Source: Pseudomonas cerasi
GTDB taxonomy: Bacteria; Pseudomonadota; Gammaproteobacteria; Pseudomonadales; Pseudomonadaceae
DNA: 64,000 bases
Assembly: GCF_900074915.1 (NCBI RefSeq)
Contig: NZ_LT222319.1
Coordinates: forward strand, 4,683,001 to 4,747,000
Reading direction: 5' to 3'
The notes beneath the pieces were generated by a model, which searched no databases, had not been told where the DNA came from, and saw nothing but the letters and a program-made list of their open reading frames with translations. Shown piece by piece: positions 29,243 to 39,135 of the stretch. Every line of letters begins with the position of its first letter. Position 1 is the stretch's first letter. Position numbers and translations under genes: made by a program.

Positions 29243-29743
29243 TTGAACAACAAACTGACTTCAGCAGAGCTGGCAGTCATCAGTGAAATCGAGGCCACTT
29301 CCAGTCTTTTACGACTGGTGACCCGGCTGACCGGGCTGAGATTTGCGGCAATTGCCAAAGTAACCGAGGCCAGCTGGACCGCATGTGCTGTATACGATGA
29401 AATCCAGTTCGGGCTGGAACCCGGTCATCAGCTCAAGCTGGAGACCACGTTCTGCAATGAGTTGCGTCAGCACCGCCAGCCTATCGTGATCAACGAAGTC
29501 GCGACCGACCCCGTCTACGCAGAGCATCCCATTACTAAAATGTACGGTTTCCAGAGCTACTTCTCGTTGCCGATCATTTTTCCCAACGGAGAGTTCTTCG
29601 GCACCCTGTGTGGCCTGGATACCAAGCCTGCGCCACTCGATGACGCCAATACCCTCGATACCCTGAAAGTGTTTTGCACGCTGATCGCCAGCACGCTGTA
29701 TGCGCACTATCAATTGCAGGAAATGCAGGAAGTCACCGCTTAA
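29243..29743 (+). CDS. Single GAF-domain protein
   Basis: Free-standing GAF sensor domain of 166 residues (MNNKLTSAELAVISEIEATSSLLRL, then FCNELRQHRQPIVINEVATDPVYAEHP, YGFQSYFSLPIIFPNGEFFGTLCGLD). No output domain is attached, so it must signal through a partner or bind a small ligand. An in-frame TGA lies nine bases upstream, which makes the TTG the first possible start; AGGGTGA precedes it at a fitting distance. Its GAF resembles the N-terminal domain of the GAF-EAL protein 1.3 kb downstream. Confidence 0.85.
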   Translation: MNNKLTSAELAVISEIEATSSLLRLVTRLTGLRFAAIAKVTEASWTACAVYDEIQFGLEPGHQLKLETTFCNELRQHRQPIVINEVATDPVYAEHPITKMYGFQSYFSLPIIFPNGEFFGTLCGLDTKPAPLDDANTLDTLKVFCTLIASTLYAHYQLQEMQEVTA

Positions 29744-29756
29744 GGCATGGAATGCC

Positions 29757-30212
29757 TCAGACGCGCAGTTGCCGCTCCATGATTAATGTGCGCTCCTCTC
29801 CCTCCAGATGCTCCCGCACCACGTTGAAACCCAGCGCCAAGTAGAACGCCTGCGCAGTCAAGGATGACGGTACAACCATTCGCACCGCGCCCGCATTGCG
29901 TGCGACAGCCTCCAGCTCGGCCATCAATAAACGCCCGATCCCCTGCCTATGCCTGTCAGGGTCGACGAATACCGAGCGCACGACCTCCCCCTCCAGACTC
30001 GCAGTGCCCACCACCACATTGCCCTCTGACGCCACGAACACCTGACGCTGCAGCATGAACCGCTCGATCGCACCCGGGCCGAAACCCGATTGCACGCGCT
30101 CGATCACGCTGACGGGATAATCCCTGGCATTGCTGGTTCGCAAGGCCGCCAATATCACTCGACTGATGGCATCCGCTTCGGCTATGCGGGCGGGTCGTAC
30201 CTTGATGCTCAT
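29757..30212 (-). CDS. GNAT family N-acetyltransferase
   Basis: Acetyltransferase of 151 residues with MSIKVRPARIAEADAISRVILAALRTSNARDY at the N-terminus, motif A VRSVFVDPDRHRQGIGRLLMAELE (RQGIG binds the acetyl-CoA pyrophosphate) and the late element SLTAQAFYLALGFNVV. The acceptor is unknown. The ATG is placed at MSIKVRPA, where family similarity begins; a 22-codon upstream extension is not supported. Confidence 0.88.
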   Translation of the reverse strand: MSIKVRPARIAEADAISRVILAALRTSNARDYPVSVIERVQSGFGPGAIERFMLQRQVFVASEGNVVVGTASLEGEVVRSVFVDPDRHRQGIGRLLMAELEAVARNAGAVRMVVPSSLTAQAFYLALGFNVVREHLEGEERTLIMERQLRV

Positions 30213-30574
30213 GGCGTGGTTCCTGGTTACCCTGCAGTAGGTGAATTCATTTCGAACGCGCAATGGCAAGCAAGACACCGCTCATACGGCGAAGGATTTG
30301 CGCACTCCTCATACAAAAAATGTAGGCGAACAGCCCGAATAACGACGTTCGGTCAACTTATTTTCGGTCAGTCGACGAATGGTAGTGCTCACAAGATACC
30401 GTAAACAAACGGCCAACCCCTCGCCGTGCGCGGCTTGAACAACGATACCGTTCAAAAAATCCGATCTGCGGCCGATTAATCGGTATCTCGCCGCTGTGGT
30501 CGGAATATTTTCGTCTGTTAAAGTGAGTTTCGTGATGTCATATAGTCATCATCGAGCACCCATTGAGAATTGTC
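30213..30574. other. Upstream region of the GAF-EAL gene
   Basis: No gene is visible. The region has nested palindromes near its right side: CCGATTAATCGG at 30472-30483, inside a wider inverted pair GATACCG (30444-30450) and CGGTATC (30481-30487). These may be operator elements for the GAF-EAL gene; no regulator can be named. Confidence 0.4.
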
Positions 30575-32398
30575 ATGAACGCCAGTGCCCCTATTCCCTT
30601 GAATGAAACGCAACGTCTGTTGCGCATACGGGAGCTGTGCGTGCTTGAAGATACGTCCGATGACGTATTCGATGAAATCATCGCGATGACCGCTGCCTTT
30701 TTCGAGACGCCGATTGCCTTGATCTCGATCGTCGATGAGCACCGTCAGTGGTTCCGCGCAAGGGTAGGCCTGAATGCCCGCGAAACACCACGCAACGTGT
30801 CCTTCTGCGCCTACACCATCCTTTCCGAAACACTGTTCGAGATTCCCGACGCCACGCTCGACGAGCGCTTCGTCAACAACAGCCTGGTGACCGGACACCC
30901 TGACATTCGCTACTACGCAGGCGCGCCACTGATCACCGATGACGGCATTGCCCTGGGCAGCCTGTGTGTGATCGACACCAAGCCGCGCGAGCCGATGAGC
31001 GAGTACCAGACGCAGATGCTCAAGCGCTTTGCGTCGCTGGTCATGAAACGCATTGTCGGCCTCAGGCTCAGTTGCTTTATCGACCAGCCCACCGGCTTGT
31101 ACAACCGCTCGCGCCTGCAGGAAGATATTCATCAGGCCGTGGCATCCAGTGTCGATTATCAGTTGGTCGTGGTGGACATGATTACCTCCGCGTTCCTCAA
31201 CGATATCGTCAAGGCCCTGGGTTACAGCTTCTCCCAGGACCTGGTAACAGGTATCAAGAGCCGCTTGGAGCGCCTGTTGCCGCCGACCTGTTCTTTATAC
31301 AAGGTCAGTCCTACGCGCTTCGGCTTTCTGTTGGCAGGCGACCGTACGCCCGAACACCTGTTCCGCACCATCCTCAAGGATTTCGAGACGCCCGTTGAGT
31401 GCCGGGGAATTCCGGTGCAGATGCAGGTCGGCCTGGGCGTCGTGACCCTTAACCGTAATCCGGTCGAAGAACAGGACTGGATGCGCATGGTGATCAGCGC
31501 TGCCGACGATGCCCGCGACCGCGACCTCGGCTGGGCGATGTATGAACCGCACTTTGACGCCGCCCAGCAGCGTGCTTTCAAATTGCTCAGTTCGTTGACC
31601 GGGGCGGTGCATGCTGACGATCAACTGCGTCTGGTCTACCAACCGCGCATCGACCTCGACTCTGGCCTGTGCACCTCGGTAGAGGCCTTGCTGCGCTGGA
31701 ATCACCCGACGCTCGGCGCCATCGGGCCTGCCGAGTTCGTGCCGCTGGCCGAGAAGACCGCTCTGATGCGCCCGCTGAGCCTCTGGGTGCTGACCAGTGC
31801 AATCGAACAGGCCGCTCGTTGGCAGCAGCAGGGTTTCGATTTCCGTATTGCGATCAACGTGACGCCCGAAGACCTCACCGGCCCGGCGTTCACCGACCGG
31901 ATGATACGCCTGCTGGGCAAGCACAAGATTGACCCCACCCGCTTTGAGCTGGAGTTCACCGAAGGCGCGTTGATGCACAACCCGGCAGAAGTGCGCCACC
32001 AGCTGGAGCGCATGCGCCAGGAGGGCATGGATGTGGCGATCGATGACTTCGGTACGGGCTACAGCAACTGGAACTACCTGCGGCAGCTGCCTGCGACGAC
32101 GGTCAAGCTCGACCAGTCGCTGATCCGCAATCTGGCGTCCGACAAAACCGATCAGCGTCTGGTCAAGGCATTGATCGGTCTGGCCAAGAAACTTGGCTAC
32201 TGCGTCGTGGCCGAGGGCATCGAAACCGACGAGATTCGTCGCCTGGTCAAGCAGTGGGGCTGCGATGAAGGTCAGGGTTATCTGATCGCCAAACCCATGG
32301 AAGCCGAGGCGTTGCTGAACTGGCTGGGCCCCAACCAGCGCCTGCAGAGTGCCTCCGAAGCCGCAGAAGCCGCCATCATCCGCGACAAACGGTTATAA
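30575..32398 (+). CDS. GAF / degenerate GGDEF / EAL cyclic di-GMP phosphodiesterase
   Basis: Cytoplasmic protein of 607 residues. The N-terminal GAF (about 20-165) has FCAYTILSETLFEIPDATLDERFVNN. The GGDEF-like domain (about 185-340) has lost the active site: SPTRFG stands where GGDEF should be. The C-terminal EAL domain (about 350-600) retains its catalytic set: EALLRW, INVTPEDL, ELEFTEGAL, AIDDFGTGYS, VKLDQSLI, VVAEGIET and QGYLIAKP. It is therefore predicted to hydrolyse cyclic di-GMP under control of the GAF ligand and possibly GTP. The ATG follows GAGAATTGTC; a TTG four codons earlier is less likely. Confidence 0.92.
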   Translation: MNASAPIPLNETQRLLRIRELCVLEDTSDDVFDEIIAMTAAFFETPIALISIVDEHRQWFRARVGLNARETPRNVSFCAYTILSETLFEIPDATLDERFVNNSLVTGHPDIRYYAGAPLITDDGIALGSLCVIDTKPREPMSEYQTQMLKRFASLVMKRIVGLRLSCFIDQPTGLYNRSRLQEDIHQAVASSVDYQLVVVDMITSAFLNDIVKALGYSFSQDLVTGIKSRLERLLPPTCSLYKVSPTRFGFLLAGDRTPEHLFRTILKDFETPVECRGIPVQMQVGLGVVTLNRNPVEEQDWMRMVISAADDARDRDLGWAMYEPHFDAAQQRAFKLLSSLTGAVHADDQLRLVYQPRIDLDSGLCTSVEALLRWNHPTLGAIGPAEFVPLAEKTALMRPLSLWVLTSAIEQAARWQQQGFDFRIAINVTPEDLTGPAFTDRMIRLLGKHKIDPTRFELEFTEGALMHNPAEVRHQLERMRQEGMDVAIDDFGTGYSNWNYLRQLPATTVKLDQSLIRNLASDKTDQRLVKALIGLAKKLGYCVVAEGIETDEIRRLVKQWGCDEGQGYLIAKPMEAEALLNWLGPNQRLQSASEAAEAAIIRDKRL

Positions 32399-32490
32399 CC
32401 TTAGAACACATCTTCATAACCGATTACAACGCAAGCCGTTATGCTGCCCGCCACTTTTTGCCTGATGCGTTTGCTTGAAAAAGGTTGGAT

Positions 32491-33276
32491 ATGGAAGCGG
32501 GTGGTCTGGGTTTCGTAGTTGCAGGGCTGGTAGTCGGTTTCATCGTGGGCATGACCGGAGTCGGCGGCGGCTCGCTGATGACTCCGATACTGCTGTGGTT
32601 CGGGATCAATCCGGCCACGGCGGTCGGCACGGACTTGCTGTACGCGGCGATTACCAAATCCGGCGGGGTTCTGGTTCATCGCAGGAACGACAACATCGAC
32701 TGGAAAGTTACCGGGCTGCTGACCTTGGGCAGCGTCCCGGCGGTGCTCATGACACTGTGGTTTCTGAGCACCCTGCACACCGCCCCCGAAGCACTTAACG
32801 CGATCATCAAGCGGGCCTTGGGCTATGTGCTGCTGCTTACCGCACTCGCCGTTCTGTTCAAGAAAAAACTGCTGGCCTTCGCTCATCGGCGCGGAGACGG
32901 GTACTCGTTTTTCAGCGGCACCAGCCTGACGGTACTGACCGTCATCACCGGTCTGATCCTCGGCACCATGGTTGCACTCACCTCCATCGGCGCAGGCGCG
33001 CTGGGCACGGTGGCCCTGTTCATCCTCTATCCATTGCTGCCAACCCGACGTCTGGTGGGTACGGAGATCGCCCATGCGGTCCCGCTCACGCTGGTCGCAG
33101 GCCTGGGTCATGCGAGCATGGGCAACATGAACTGGGAGTTGCTGGGCTGGCTGCTGATGGGCTCACTGCCCGGCATCTACCTGGGCAGCCACATGGCCGG
33201 CCGCGTCTCCGATGACCTGCTACGGCCCTTCCTGGCCATCATGCTGGGCATGATCGGCTTCAAGCTGGCGTTCTGA
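32491..33276 (+). CDS. TSUP family permease (TauE/SafE type)
   Basis: Inner-membrane transporter of 261 residues with about eight hydrophobic segments. The two family repeats begin FIVGMTGVGGGSLMTPILLWFG and VALTSIGAGALGTVALFILYPLL. TauE/SafE proteins move sulphite, sulphoacetate and other small anions; the substrate here cannot be told. The ATG (MEAGGLGF) is preferred over a TTG two codons upstream. It stands alone about 90 bases after the GAF-EAL gene. Confidence 0.9.
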   Translation: MEAGGLGFVVAGLVVGFIVGMTGVGGGSLMTPILLWFGINPATAVGTDLLYAAITKSGGVLVHRRNDNIDWKVTGLLTLGSVPAVLMTLWFLSTLHTAPEALNAIIKRALGYVLLLTALAVLFKKKLLAFAHRRGDGYSFFSGTSLTVLTVITGLILGTMVALTSIGAGALGTVALFILYPLLPTRRLVGTEIAHAVPLTLVAGLGHASMGNMNWELLGWLLMGSLPGIYLGSHMAGRVSDDLLRPFLAIMLGMIGFKLAF

Positions 33277-33495
33277 TCGGCGCCTATCCATCAGCCTGTC
33301 ACATTTCTGAGTCAGGCTTGCCCACGAACATAGCCTCGAAAGCCGCAGAGCCGGTTTGCTTGCAGGCTGTGCGCACTCATCGGGAATTGTAATTTTTTGT
33401 AGCGAGACACCGATTTTCGGCGCAGGATTTCGTGCGTCAGCTTCAGCGCCGATGACCCGGCACAGACTTACCCTCACTGAAAGGAGATGCCAACA

Positions 33496-33696
33496 ATGCT
33501 CATCCGAATTGAAGAAGGTGTATATGGCGACGCTTGGGTTGTAATACTGGACGACTACCCGGTCAAATGCCGGAGCTGGCAGGAAGCCAGAGAATTTGCC
33601 GACCGCATGAAATCCAGAATCGACGCGCCTCATTCGCTGCCGCATATGGCACGCCGCGCAGCGGCCGAAATAAGCGTTCAGGCGGCCGCCCGCTAG
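33496..33696 (+). CDS. Small protein of unknown function
   Basis: A 66-residue protein (MLIRIEEGVYGDAWVVILDDYPVKCRSWQEAREFADRM...) without signal peptide or membrane segment. The first half looks like a small beta sheet, the second like a helix. AAAGGAGATGCCAACA places the ribosome site nine bases before this ATG; an in-frame ATG three codons earlier abuts the Shine-Dalgarno and is unlikely. I do not recognise a characterised family. Confidence 0.7.
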   Translation: MLIRIEEGVYGDAWVVILDDYPVKCRSWQEAREFADRMKSRIDAPHSLPHMARRAAAEISVQAAAR

Positions 33697-33887
33697 ACCG
33701 CCCCCCTCCCCGCGAATTAATCCCTACAGCGTTGCCAGGCAATGGGCGACGCTGCTTCACCCTGTCACTTCGCCCTGTCATAACGCCGCTTGAATTATCG
33801 AACCACTTCTCGTTTCCATGACATCCGTTTCACATCCCCTTCACGTCCGGCTGCGTAAATTGGCCCTACTCCTTTGATGAATCCCAT

Positions 33888-33916
33888 TTGGCCCACCCCG
33901 TTGTGGGCCATTTTTT
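33888..33916 (+). terminator. Isolated strong rho-independent terminator
   Basis: TGGCCCAC and GTGGGCCA arms around a six-base loop with seven T. It lies about 190 bases after the small gene and has no other coding gene immediately before it on this strand. It may end that transcript or a short non-coding RNA. Confidence 0.8.
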
Positions 33917-33960
33917 TGCCTGCAGAAAAGTGCCGGTGCTCCCACGCTGATGCGGCGGGA

Positions 33961-34155
33961 TTACTCGTCTTGCGCTGCGGGCGACGATGATACAGCCAGC
34001 ACTTGGCTGCCCAATACGCCAGCATTCAGCTCTGCCAGCCGATCACTGCCGGTGCCATTGGCAACGTGATTGCTCCAGCTCGCCACCGAAACTGCCATCC
34101 AACCCAGCACAAACAACGCAGCTGCCTGTAACGCCCACTTGGTCATGATCGACAT
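33961..34155 (-). CDS. Small single-pass membrane protein
   Basis: A 64-residue protein with an N-terminal membrane helix (about 6-26, WALQAAALFVLGWMAVSVASW) and a short polar tail (GSDRLAELNAGVLGSQVLAVSSSPAAQDE). AAGGAGAAAGCGT precedes the ATG, a strong ribosome site. The helix could be an uncleaved anchor or a signal peptide. The family is not recognised. Confidence 0.65.
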   Translation of the reverse strand: MSIMTKWALQAAALFVLGWMAVSVASWSNHVANGTGSDRLAELNAGVLGSQVLAVSSSPAAQDE

Positions 34156-34303
34156 ACGCTTTCTCCTTGTTCAGGTCTGGATGGCAAGCATGTAAACACC
34201 TCACCACTGCAGAAGAATTGCAGAGATTTTTAATTTTGCCAGCCGACATTCCACCTTTGTGAGCAAAGGTGTCGAAAAACAGGAGGGAGCGATCTACATG
34301 AGG

Positions 34304-34332
34304 AAATACCCACGCCCGCAGGCGGGGTATTT
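34304..34332 (-). terminator. Hairpin ending the PLDc_N gene
   Basis: AAATACCC and GGGTATTT enclose an inner CGCC/GGCG stem with a four-base loop. It starts 12 bases after the stop on the minus strand. A separate 8-base hairpin (CACCTTTG-TGAG-CAAAGGTG, 34252-34271) lies further along. Confidence 0.6.
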
Positions 34333-34344
34333 TGAAAAGCGGGG

Positions 34345-34584
34345 TCAGTACTTGGTGCTTTGCTGCTCAGGTCTGGCCGGTGTGTCCACATGACTCGGAC
34401 CCGCAATCAGCAGAGCCAGCACGCCAACGATTGGCACGGCAACAACGACAATGATCCACATCAGCTTGTTGCTGGATTGTGTCTTGCTCTTGCGAATACG
34501 CAGTACTGCCCAGATGTCCGAAATCACGATCAGGGCGGTCAGCGCTGCGAACAACCACAAATGATTTTCCGATATCCAACCCAT
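34345..34584 (-). CDS. PLDc_N-type small membrane protein
   Basis: A 79-residue protein with two membrane helices (about 9-27, LWLFAALTALIVISDIWAVL, and 41-62, LMWIIVVVAVPIVGVLALLI). They are joined by a basic loop (RIRKSKTQSSNK). This is the pattern of the phospholipase D-nuclease N-terminal (PLDc_N) domain found alone in many small bacterial proteins. Function is unknown. AGGAGATTTCAA precedes the ATG. Confidence 0.8.
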   Translation of the reverse strand: MGWISENHLWLFAALTALIVISDIWAVLRIRKSKTQSSNKLMWIIVVVAVPIVGVLALLIAGPSHVDTPARPEQQSTKY

Positions 34585-34708
34585 TTGAAATCTCCTGCAC
34601 CATCAACGAAGGCAACCAGATCGGCTGCCCTACTGTAGAAGAGGTCAAAAAGAGCCTTAAAGTTCAGAGAATATTTCGGATTGTGACCGGGTGCTCAGCG
34701 CAGAGGCA

Positions 34709-34821
34709 AGAGCGTCCAGAACGGCACGCCCAAGCAGAGCATGGGCACGATAGGCGTATTCCTCTGCACATCGCTCCTCACACTCCAGCGTGGGAATGCC
34801 GTTCGTGACGCTGCGCGTCAC
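34709..34821. repeat. Dispersed palindromic repeat, copy A
   Basis: Contains the shared blocks of the family seen also near 39.0, 44.6 and 57.3-57.5 kb: AGAGCGTC at the left, ACGATAGGCGTATTCC, and CTCCAGCGTGGGAATGCCGT followed by a GACGC-TGC-GCGTC palindrome. It lies in the gap beside the end of garD. Confidence 0.7.
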
Positions 34822-34828
34822 ACTTCCG

Positions 34829-36382
34829 TCAGGTAATCGGTGCCGGGTTGAAGAGCGTGATGTCGTTGTGCAGCCGGTAATGCTCGGTCCAGGTCTTCTT
34901 CTTGCCGCTGGCCACGTCCAGGTAGAAGTGGAAAAGCTCCCAACCCAGGTCCTCGATGCTCGCGCGTCCGGTCGCGATGCGTCCGGCGTCTATGTCGATC
35001 AGGTCAGGCCAGCGCTGGGCCAGTTCGGTGCGGGTCGAGACCTTCACCACCGGAGCCATCGCCAGGCCGTACGGAGTACCGCGGCCGGTGGTGAACACGT
35101 GCAGGTTCATGCCGGCAGCCAGTTGCAAGGTGCCGCAGACAAAGTCACTGGCCGGTGTCGCGCAGAAGATCAAGCCCTTGCCGCTGACCCGCTCGCCCGG
35201 GCCGAGTACGCCGTTGATGGCGCTGCTGCCTGACTTGACGATCGACCCTAGAGACTTCTCGACGATGTTCGACAACCCGCCCTTCTTGTTGCCCGGCGTG
35301 GTGTTGGCGCTGCGATCAGCCTCGCCTTTGGCCAGATAGCGGTCGTACCAGTCCATTTCCCGCACCAGCGCCTGTGCGACGTCCTGATCCTGTGCGCGGG
35401 AAGTCAGCAAATAGATGGCATCCCGCACTTCGGTCACTTCGGAAAACATCACTGTCGCCCCAGCGCGCAACAGCAGATCCGATGCATAACCCAGCGCCGG
35501 GTTGGCGGTAATGCCGGAAAACGCATCACTGCCGCCGCACTGCATGCCCAGAATCAACTCCGACGCCGGAACCGTTTCGCGACGCCGCAGATCCAGCTTT
35601 TTCAAACGTGTTTCGGCCAGCTCCATGATCTGTTCGATCATTTCATTGAAGCCATGACTGGAATCCTGCAAGCGATACAGCCAAGGCTCGCTGAGGTCCA
35701 CCGAGCTGTCGCCCTCATGCATGACCTGCCCGGCCTGCAACTTCTCGCAGCCCAGGCTGATCACCAGCGCTTCGCCGCCCAGGTTCGGGTTGCGCGCCAG
35801 GTTGCGTACTGTACGAATCGGGATGTAGGCATCGGTGGCCGTGATTGCCACGCCGCAACCATAGCTATGGGTCAGCGCCACGACGTCATCGACGTTCGGG
35901 TACTTGGGCAACAACTCGTCACGGATGCGCTTGACCGCGTGGTCGAGCACACCGGTCACGCACTGCACGGTAGTGGTGATGCCGAGAATGTTGCGAGTGC
36001 CCACTGTGCCGTCGGCGTTGCGATAGCCTTCGAAGGTGTAACCCTCAAGCGGCGCCTGCTTTTCCGGCACGGCATCGGACATCGGCAGGCTGTCGAGCGC
36101 AGGCGCGGAAGGCATTCGCAACTGGTCTTCCCTGACCCAACTGCCGCGCGGTATTGGTTGCAATGCATAGCCAATGGTGTGGCCGTAACGAATCACGGCT
36201 TCGCCCACGGCCAGGTCAACGGTACTGACCTTGTGGCTCTGCGGTACGTTATCGACAGTGACCAGGCCTTTGTCGAATTCGGTTCCGGCCGGCACACCCT
36301 GGTCGTTGACCACGACCACGACGTTATCCAGCGGATGCAGCCGGATATAGCGTGGCGAATCGGCATGTTGAATCAGGTTCAT
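34829..36382 (-). CDS. garD: Galactarate dehydratase GarD
   Basis: Dehydrates D-galactarate to 5-dehydro-4-deoxy-D-glucarate in the cytoplasm. The 517-residue protein, close to the 523 of E. coli GarD, has an N-terminal SAF-like domain (about 1-100). The UxaA/GarD catalytic part follows, with [59 protein letters not shown] and [27 protein letters not shown]. The ATG follows GAGGAAACCGTG; the adjacent GTG is one codon earlier. It lies ten bases after the MFS permease gene, so the two form an operon. Confidence 0.94.
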   Translation of the reverse strand: MNLIQHADSPRYIRLHPLDNVVVVVNDQGVPAGTEFDKGLVTVDNVPQSHKVSTVDLAVGEAVIRYGHTIGYALQPIPRGSWVREDQLRMPSAPALDSLPMSDAVPEKQAPLEGYTFEGYRNADGTVGTRNILGITTTVQCVTGVLDHAVKRIRDELLPKYPNVDDVVALTHSYGCGVAITATDAYIPIRTVRNLARNPNLGGEALVISLGCEKLQAGQVMHEGDSSVDLSEPWLYRLQDSSHGFNEMIEQIMELAETRLKKLDLRRRETVPASELILGMQCGGSDAFSGITANPALGYASDLLLRAGATVMFSEVTEVRDAIYLLTSRAQDQDVAQALVREMDWYDRYLAKGEADRSANTTPGNKKGGLSNIVEKSLGSIVKSGSSAINGVLGPGERVSGKGLIFCATPASDFVCGTLQLAAGMNLHVFTTGRGTPYGLAMAPVVKVSTRTELAQRWPDLIDIDAGRIATGRASIEDLGWELFHFYLDVASGKKKTWTEHYRLHNDITLFNPAPIT

Positions 36383-36392
36383 CACGGTTTCC

Positions 36393-37778
36393 TCAGGATT
36401 TTGCTTCGGAAAGGTCGCTGACCGAGTCGTTCAGCAATGGCCCCTTGGCAGGCGGCTCTTTCAATTCCACACGCTTGATTTCACCCACGATGAAAATGTA
36501 ACTGATCACCGCCAGCAGCGCGTTGGCGCCCACGAACACCAGCGCCCATTTGAACGAGCCGGTGCTGCTGATGATGTAGCCAATCACGATCGGAGTGGTG
36601 ATCGATGCAATGTTACCGAAGGTGTTGAACAGGCCGCCGCTCAAACCGGCGATCTGCTTGGGCGACACGTCGGACATCACAGCCCAGCCCAGCGCACCCA
36701 CGCCCTTGCCGAAGAATGCCAGGGCCATGAAGCCCACGACCACCCATTCGATGTCGACGTAGTTGCAGGTCACGATCGAGGTCGACAGCAGCAGGCCACC
36801 GATGATCGGCGCCTTGCGGGCGAAGGTCAGCGAATGGCCCTTGCGCAGCAGGTAGTCGGAAATGATCCCGCCCAATACCCCGCCGATGAAGCCGCAGATA
36901 GCCGGCAGAGAGGCGATGATGCCAGCCTTGAGGATGGTCATGCCGCGCTCCTGAACCAGGTACACCGGGAACCAGGTCAGGAAGAAGTAGGTGATGCCGT
37001 TGATGCAGTATTGGCTGAGGTAGATACCCAGCATCATGCGGTTGGTCAGCAACTGGCGGATGTAATCCCACTTGGGGCCGCTGCTGGCTGTTTTTTGCGC
37101 GCCTTTACCCTTGTCCTGATCCAGATCGACCAGCGCGCCATTGCTGGAAATGTGCTCCAGTTCGGCCTCGTTGATCATCGGGTGGTTGCGCGGGCCGTAG
37201 ATGATCTTCATCCAGATCATGGAGAACACGATACCGAACGCGCCCATCACGACGAACACGTGCTGCCAGCCGTAGGTGTAAACGATCCAGCCCATCAGCG
37301 GAGCGAACAGCACGGTGGCGAAGTACTGCGCCGAGTTGAAGATCGCCGAGGCGGTGCCGCGCTCGGCAGTCGGGAACCAGGCGGCGACGATGCGCGCGTT
37401 GCCCGGGAAGGACGGCGCTTCGGCCAGACCGACCAGAAAGCGCAGCATGAACAGCGCAACGATTGCCGTGGAGACGCCGAACTCGCCCACATAGCCTTGC
37501 AGCAGGGTGAACAGCGACCAGGTGAAAATGCTCATGGCATAGACTTTCTTCGACCCGAAACGGTCGAGCAGCCAGCCACCGGGAATCTGACCGGCCACGT
37601 AGGCCCAGCCGAATGCGGAGAAAATATAGCCCAGAGTGACGGCACTGATGCCCAGGTCTTTCTGAATGCTGGAACCGGCGATAGCGATGGTGGCGCGGTC
37701 GGCGTAGTTGATCGTGGTGACCAGAAACAGCATCAACAGGATCAAATAGCGGACGTGCGTCGGCTTGGACTTTTGCAT
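36393..37778 (-). CDS. MFS hexarate (galactarate/glucarate) permease
   Basis: Proton-coupled transporter of the anion:cation symporter family of MFS, 461 residues with about twelve membrane segments. Signatures include [47 protein letters not shown] and [25 protein letters not shown], typical of GudP/GarP/ExuT-like proteins. The hexarate substrate is inferred from its place between garD and kdgD. A terminator after kdgD implies its own promoter; a TGTA-N4-TACA element lies at 37830-37841. Confidence 0.92.
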   Translation of the reverse strand: MQKSKPTHVRYLILLMLFLVTTINYADRATIAIAGSSIQKDLGISAVTLGYIFSAFGWAYVAGQIPGGWLLDRFGSKKVYAMSIFTWSLFTLLQGYVGEFGVSTAIVALFMLRFLVGLAEAPSFPGNARIVAAWFPTAERGTASAIFNSAQYFATVLFAPLMGWIVYTYGWQHVFVVMGAFGIVFSMIWMKIIYGPRNHPMINEAELEHISSNGALVDLDQDKGKGAQKTASSGPKWDYIRQLLTNRMMLGIYLSQYCINGITYFFLTWFPVYLVQERGMTILKAGIIASLPAICGFIGGVLGGIISDYLLRKGHSLTFARKAPIIGGLLLSTSIVTCNYVDIEWVVVGFMALAFFGKGVGALGWAVMSDVSPKQIAGLSGGLFNTFGNIASITTPIVIGYIISSTGSFKWALVFVGANALLAVISYIFIVGEIKRVELKEPPAKGPLLNDSVSDLSEAKS

Positions 37779-37903
37779 GGTAGAGCTCCCACTGATTATT
37801 TTTTTACGCGGGTAAATCTGTTTTTTGGGTGTAGCGTTACAGGCCCCTTGGCAGTATCACGGCGACGACATCTGCCACCTGTAAGGGTTATGCAGTGCAA
37901 TGA

Positions 37904-37927
37904 AAAAACCGCTGATCGCTCAGCGGC
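37904..37927 (-). terminator. Rho-independent terminator of kdgD
   Basis: In the minus direction CCGCTGA-GCGA-TCAGCGG is followed by six T. It separates kdgD from the permease-garD pair. Confidence 0.9.
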
Positions 37928-37943
37928 TTTGTCGTGGCAGGTG

Positions 37944-38855
37944 TTATTGCTTGCCTTGCTTGTCCATCAGAGCGGCGAGCATGTCGCACTCGTCTGGCGT
38001 CAGATCGGTCAACGGCGCGCGCACCGGACCTGCGTCGTAACCTGCGATCTTCGCGCCGGCCTTGACGATACTCACGGCATAGCCAGCCTTGCGGTTGCGG
38101 ATTTCCAGGTAAGGCAGGAAGAAATCGTCGATGTATTTACCGACCGCCTGATGATCGTCGCGGGCGATGGCGTGGTAGAAGTCCATCGCCAGTTTCGGTA
38201 CGAAGTTGAACACGGCAGACGAGTAGACCGGCACGCCCAGCGCCTTGTAGGCAGCGGCGTAGACTTCAGCGGTCGGCAGCCCGCCCAGGTACGAGAAGCG
38301 GTCACCAAGACGGCGGCGGATCGAAACCATCAGCTCGATATCACCCAAGCCATCCTTGTAACCGATCAGGTTCGGGCAACGCTCGGCCAGTTGCTCGAGC
38401 AGGGTCGGCGTCAGGCGGCAGACATTACGGTTGTAGACCACCACACCGATCTTCACCGATTTGCACACAGCTTCGACGTGCGCGGCAACGCCGTCCTGGC
38501 TGGCTTCGGTCAGGTAGTGCGGCAGTAGCAGCAGACCCTTGGCGCCCAGACGCTCGGCTTCCTGCGCGTACTCGATGGCCTGACGAGTCGGCCCGCCTAC
38601 ACCGGCGAGGATCGGCACACTGGTGGCGCAGGTGTCGACGGCAGTCTTGATGATTTCGGAATACTCGCTAGCAGCCAGTGAGAAAAACTCACCTGTGCCG
38701 CCCGCAGCGAACAGAGCGCTTGCGCCGTACGGGGCCAGCCACTCGAGACGTTTAATGTAACCGGCGCGGTGGAAGTCGCCCTGGGCATTGAAATCGGTAA
38801 CCGGGAAAGACAGCAGACCGGACGAGAGGATGGACTTCAGTTCTTGTGGATTCAT
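37944..38855 (-). CDS. kdgD: 5-dehydro-4-deoxyglucarate dehydratase KdgD
   Basis: Converts 5-dehydro-4-deoxy-D-glucarate to 2,5-dioxopentanoate with loss of water and CO2 (EC 4.2.1.41), the step after GarD. The 303-residue protein belongs to the DapA/NAL aldolase family: [63 protein letters not shown], the tyrosine in GVVVYNRN and the Schiff-base lysine in [10 protein letters not shown]. The dehydrogenase that would yield 2-oxoglutarate is not in the window. A candidate operator for the neighbouring GntR regulator lies 64-74 bases upstream. Confidence 0.95.
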   Translation of the reverse strand: MNPQELKSILSSGLLSFPVTDFNAQGDFHRAGYIKRLEWLAPYGASALFAAGGTGEFFSLAASEYSEIIKTAVDTCATSVPILAGVGGPTRQAIEYAQEAERLGAKGLLLLPHYLTEASQDGVAAHVEAVCKSVKIGVVVYNRNVCRLTPTLLEQLAERCPNLIGYKDGLGDIELMVSIRRRLGDRFSYLGGLPTAEVYAAAYKALGVPVYSSAVFNFVPKLAMDFYHAIARDDHQAVGKYIDDFFLPYLEIRNRKAGYAVSIVKAGAKIAGYDAGPVRAPLTDLTPDECDMLAALMDKQGKQ

Positions 38856-38918
38856 TATTCGAACACCCTGGAGGACTTAATTGTTAGAGGATCACCGGGT
38901 CAGCGCCGACGTCGTAAG

Positions 38919-38929
38919 TCATCGTACAA
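38919..38929 (-). promoter_or_regulatory. Candidate FadR/GntR operator upstream of kdgD
   Basis: Reads TTGTACGATGA on the minus strand. It matches the site upstream of the gntR gene (TTGTATGATCA) in nine of eleven positions and follows the FadR-subfamily pattern TnGTnnnAYnA. Confidence 0.5.
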
Positions 38930-38989
38930 CTGATAATAAAATCACTCAACAGGGATTTTCGGGTTTTTTCAGGGGGAGCGGACAGAGCC

Positions 38990-39126
38990 CGGTTTTGACT
39001 TTTGCGCTGCCGCATAGATGTGTGACGCAGAGCGTCTGGAGCGTGAGGAACGATAGGTATTCCCCCTGCCACCTATCGTACCCAAGCTCCAGCGTGGGTA
39101 TGCCGTTCCGGACGCTCCGTGTCCTC
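38990..39126. repeat. Dispersed palindromic repeat, copy B (inverted double unit)
   Basis: Holds GACGCAGAGCGTC, then GGAGCGTGAGGAACGATAGG, then in the opposite sense CCTATCGTACCC-AGCTCCAGCGTGGG and GGACGCTCCGTGTCC. It is thus two head-to-head units in the kdgD-gntR gap. The right end touches the gntR stop region. Confidence 0.75.
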
Positions 39127-39135
39127 TTTTAATCC

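Noticed and set aside
37830-37841. TGTA-N4-TACA palindrome upstream of the hexarate permease gene as a GntR operator
   Set aside because: It does not match the two sites found at kdgD and the regulator gene, so I do not assign it to that regulator.
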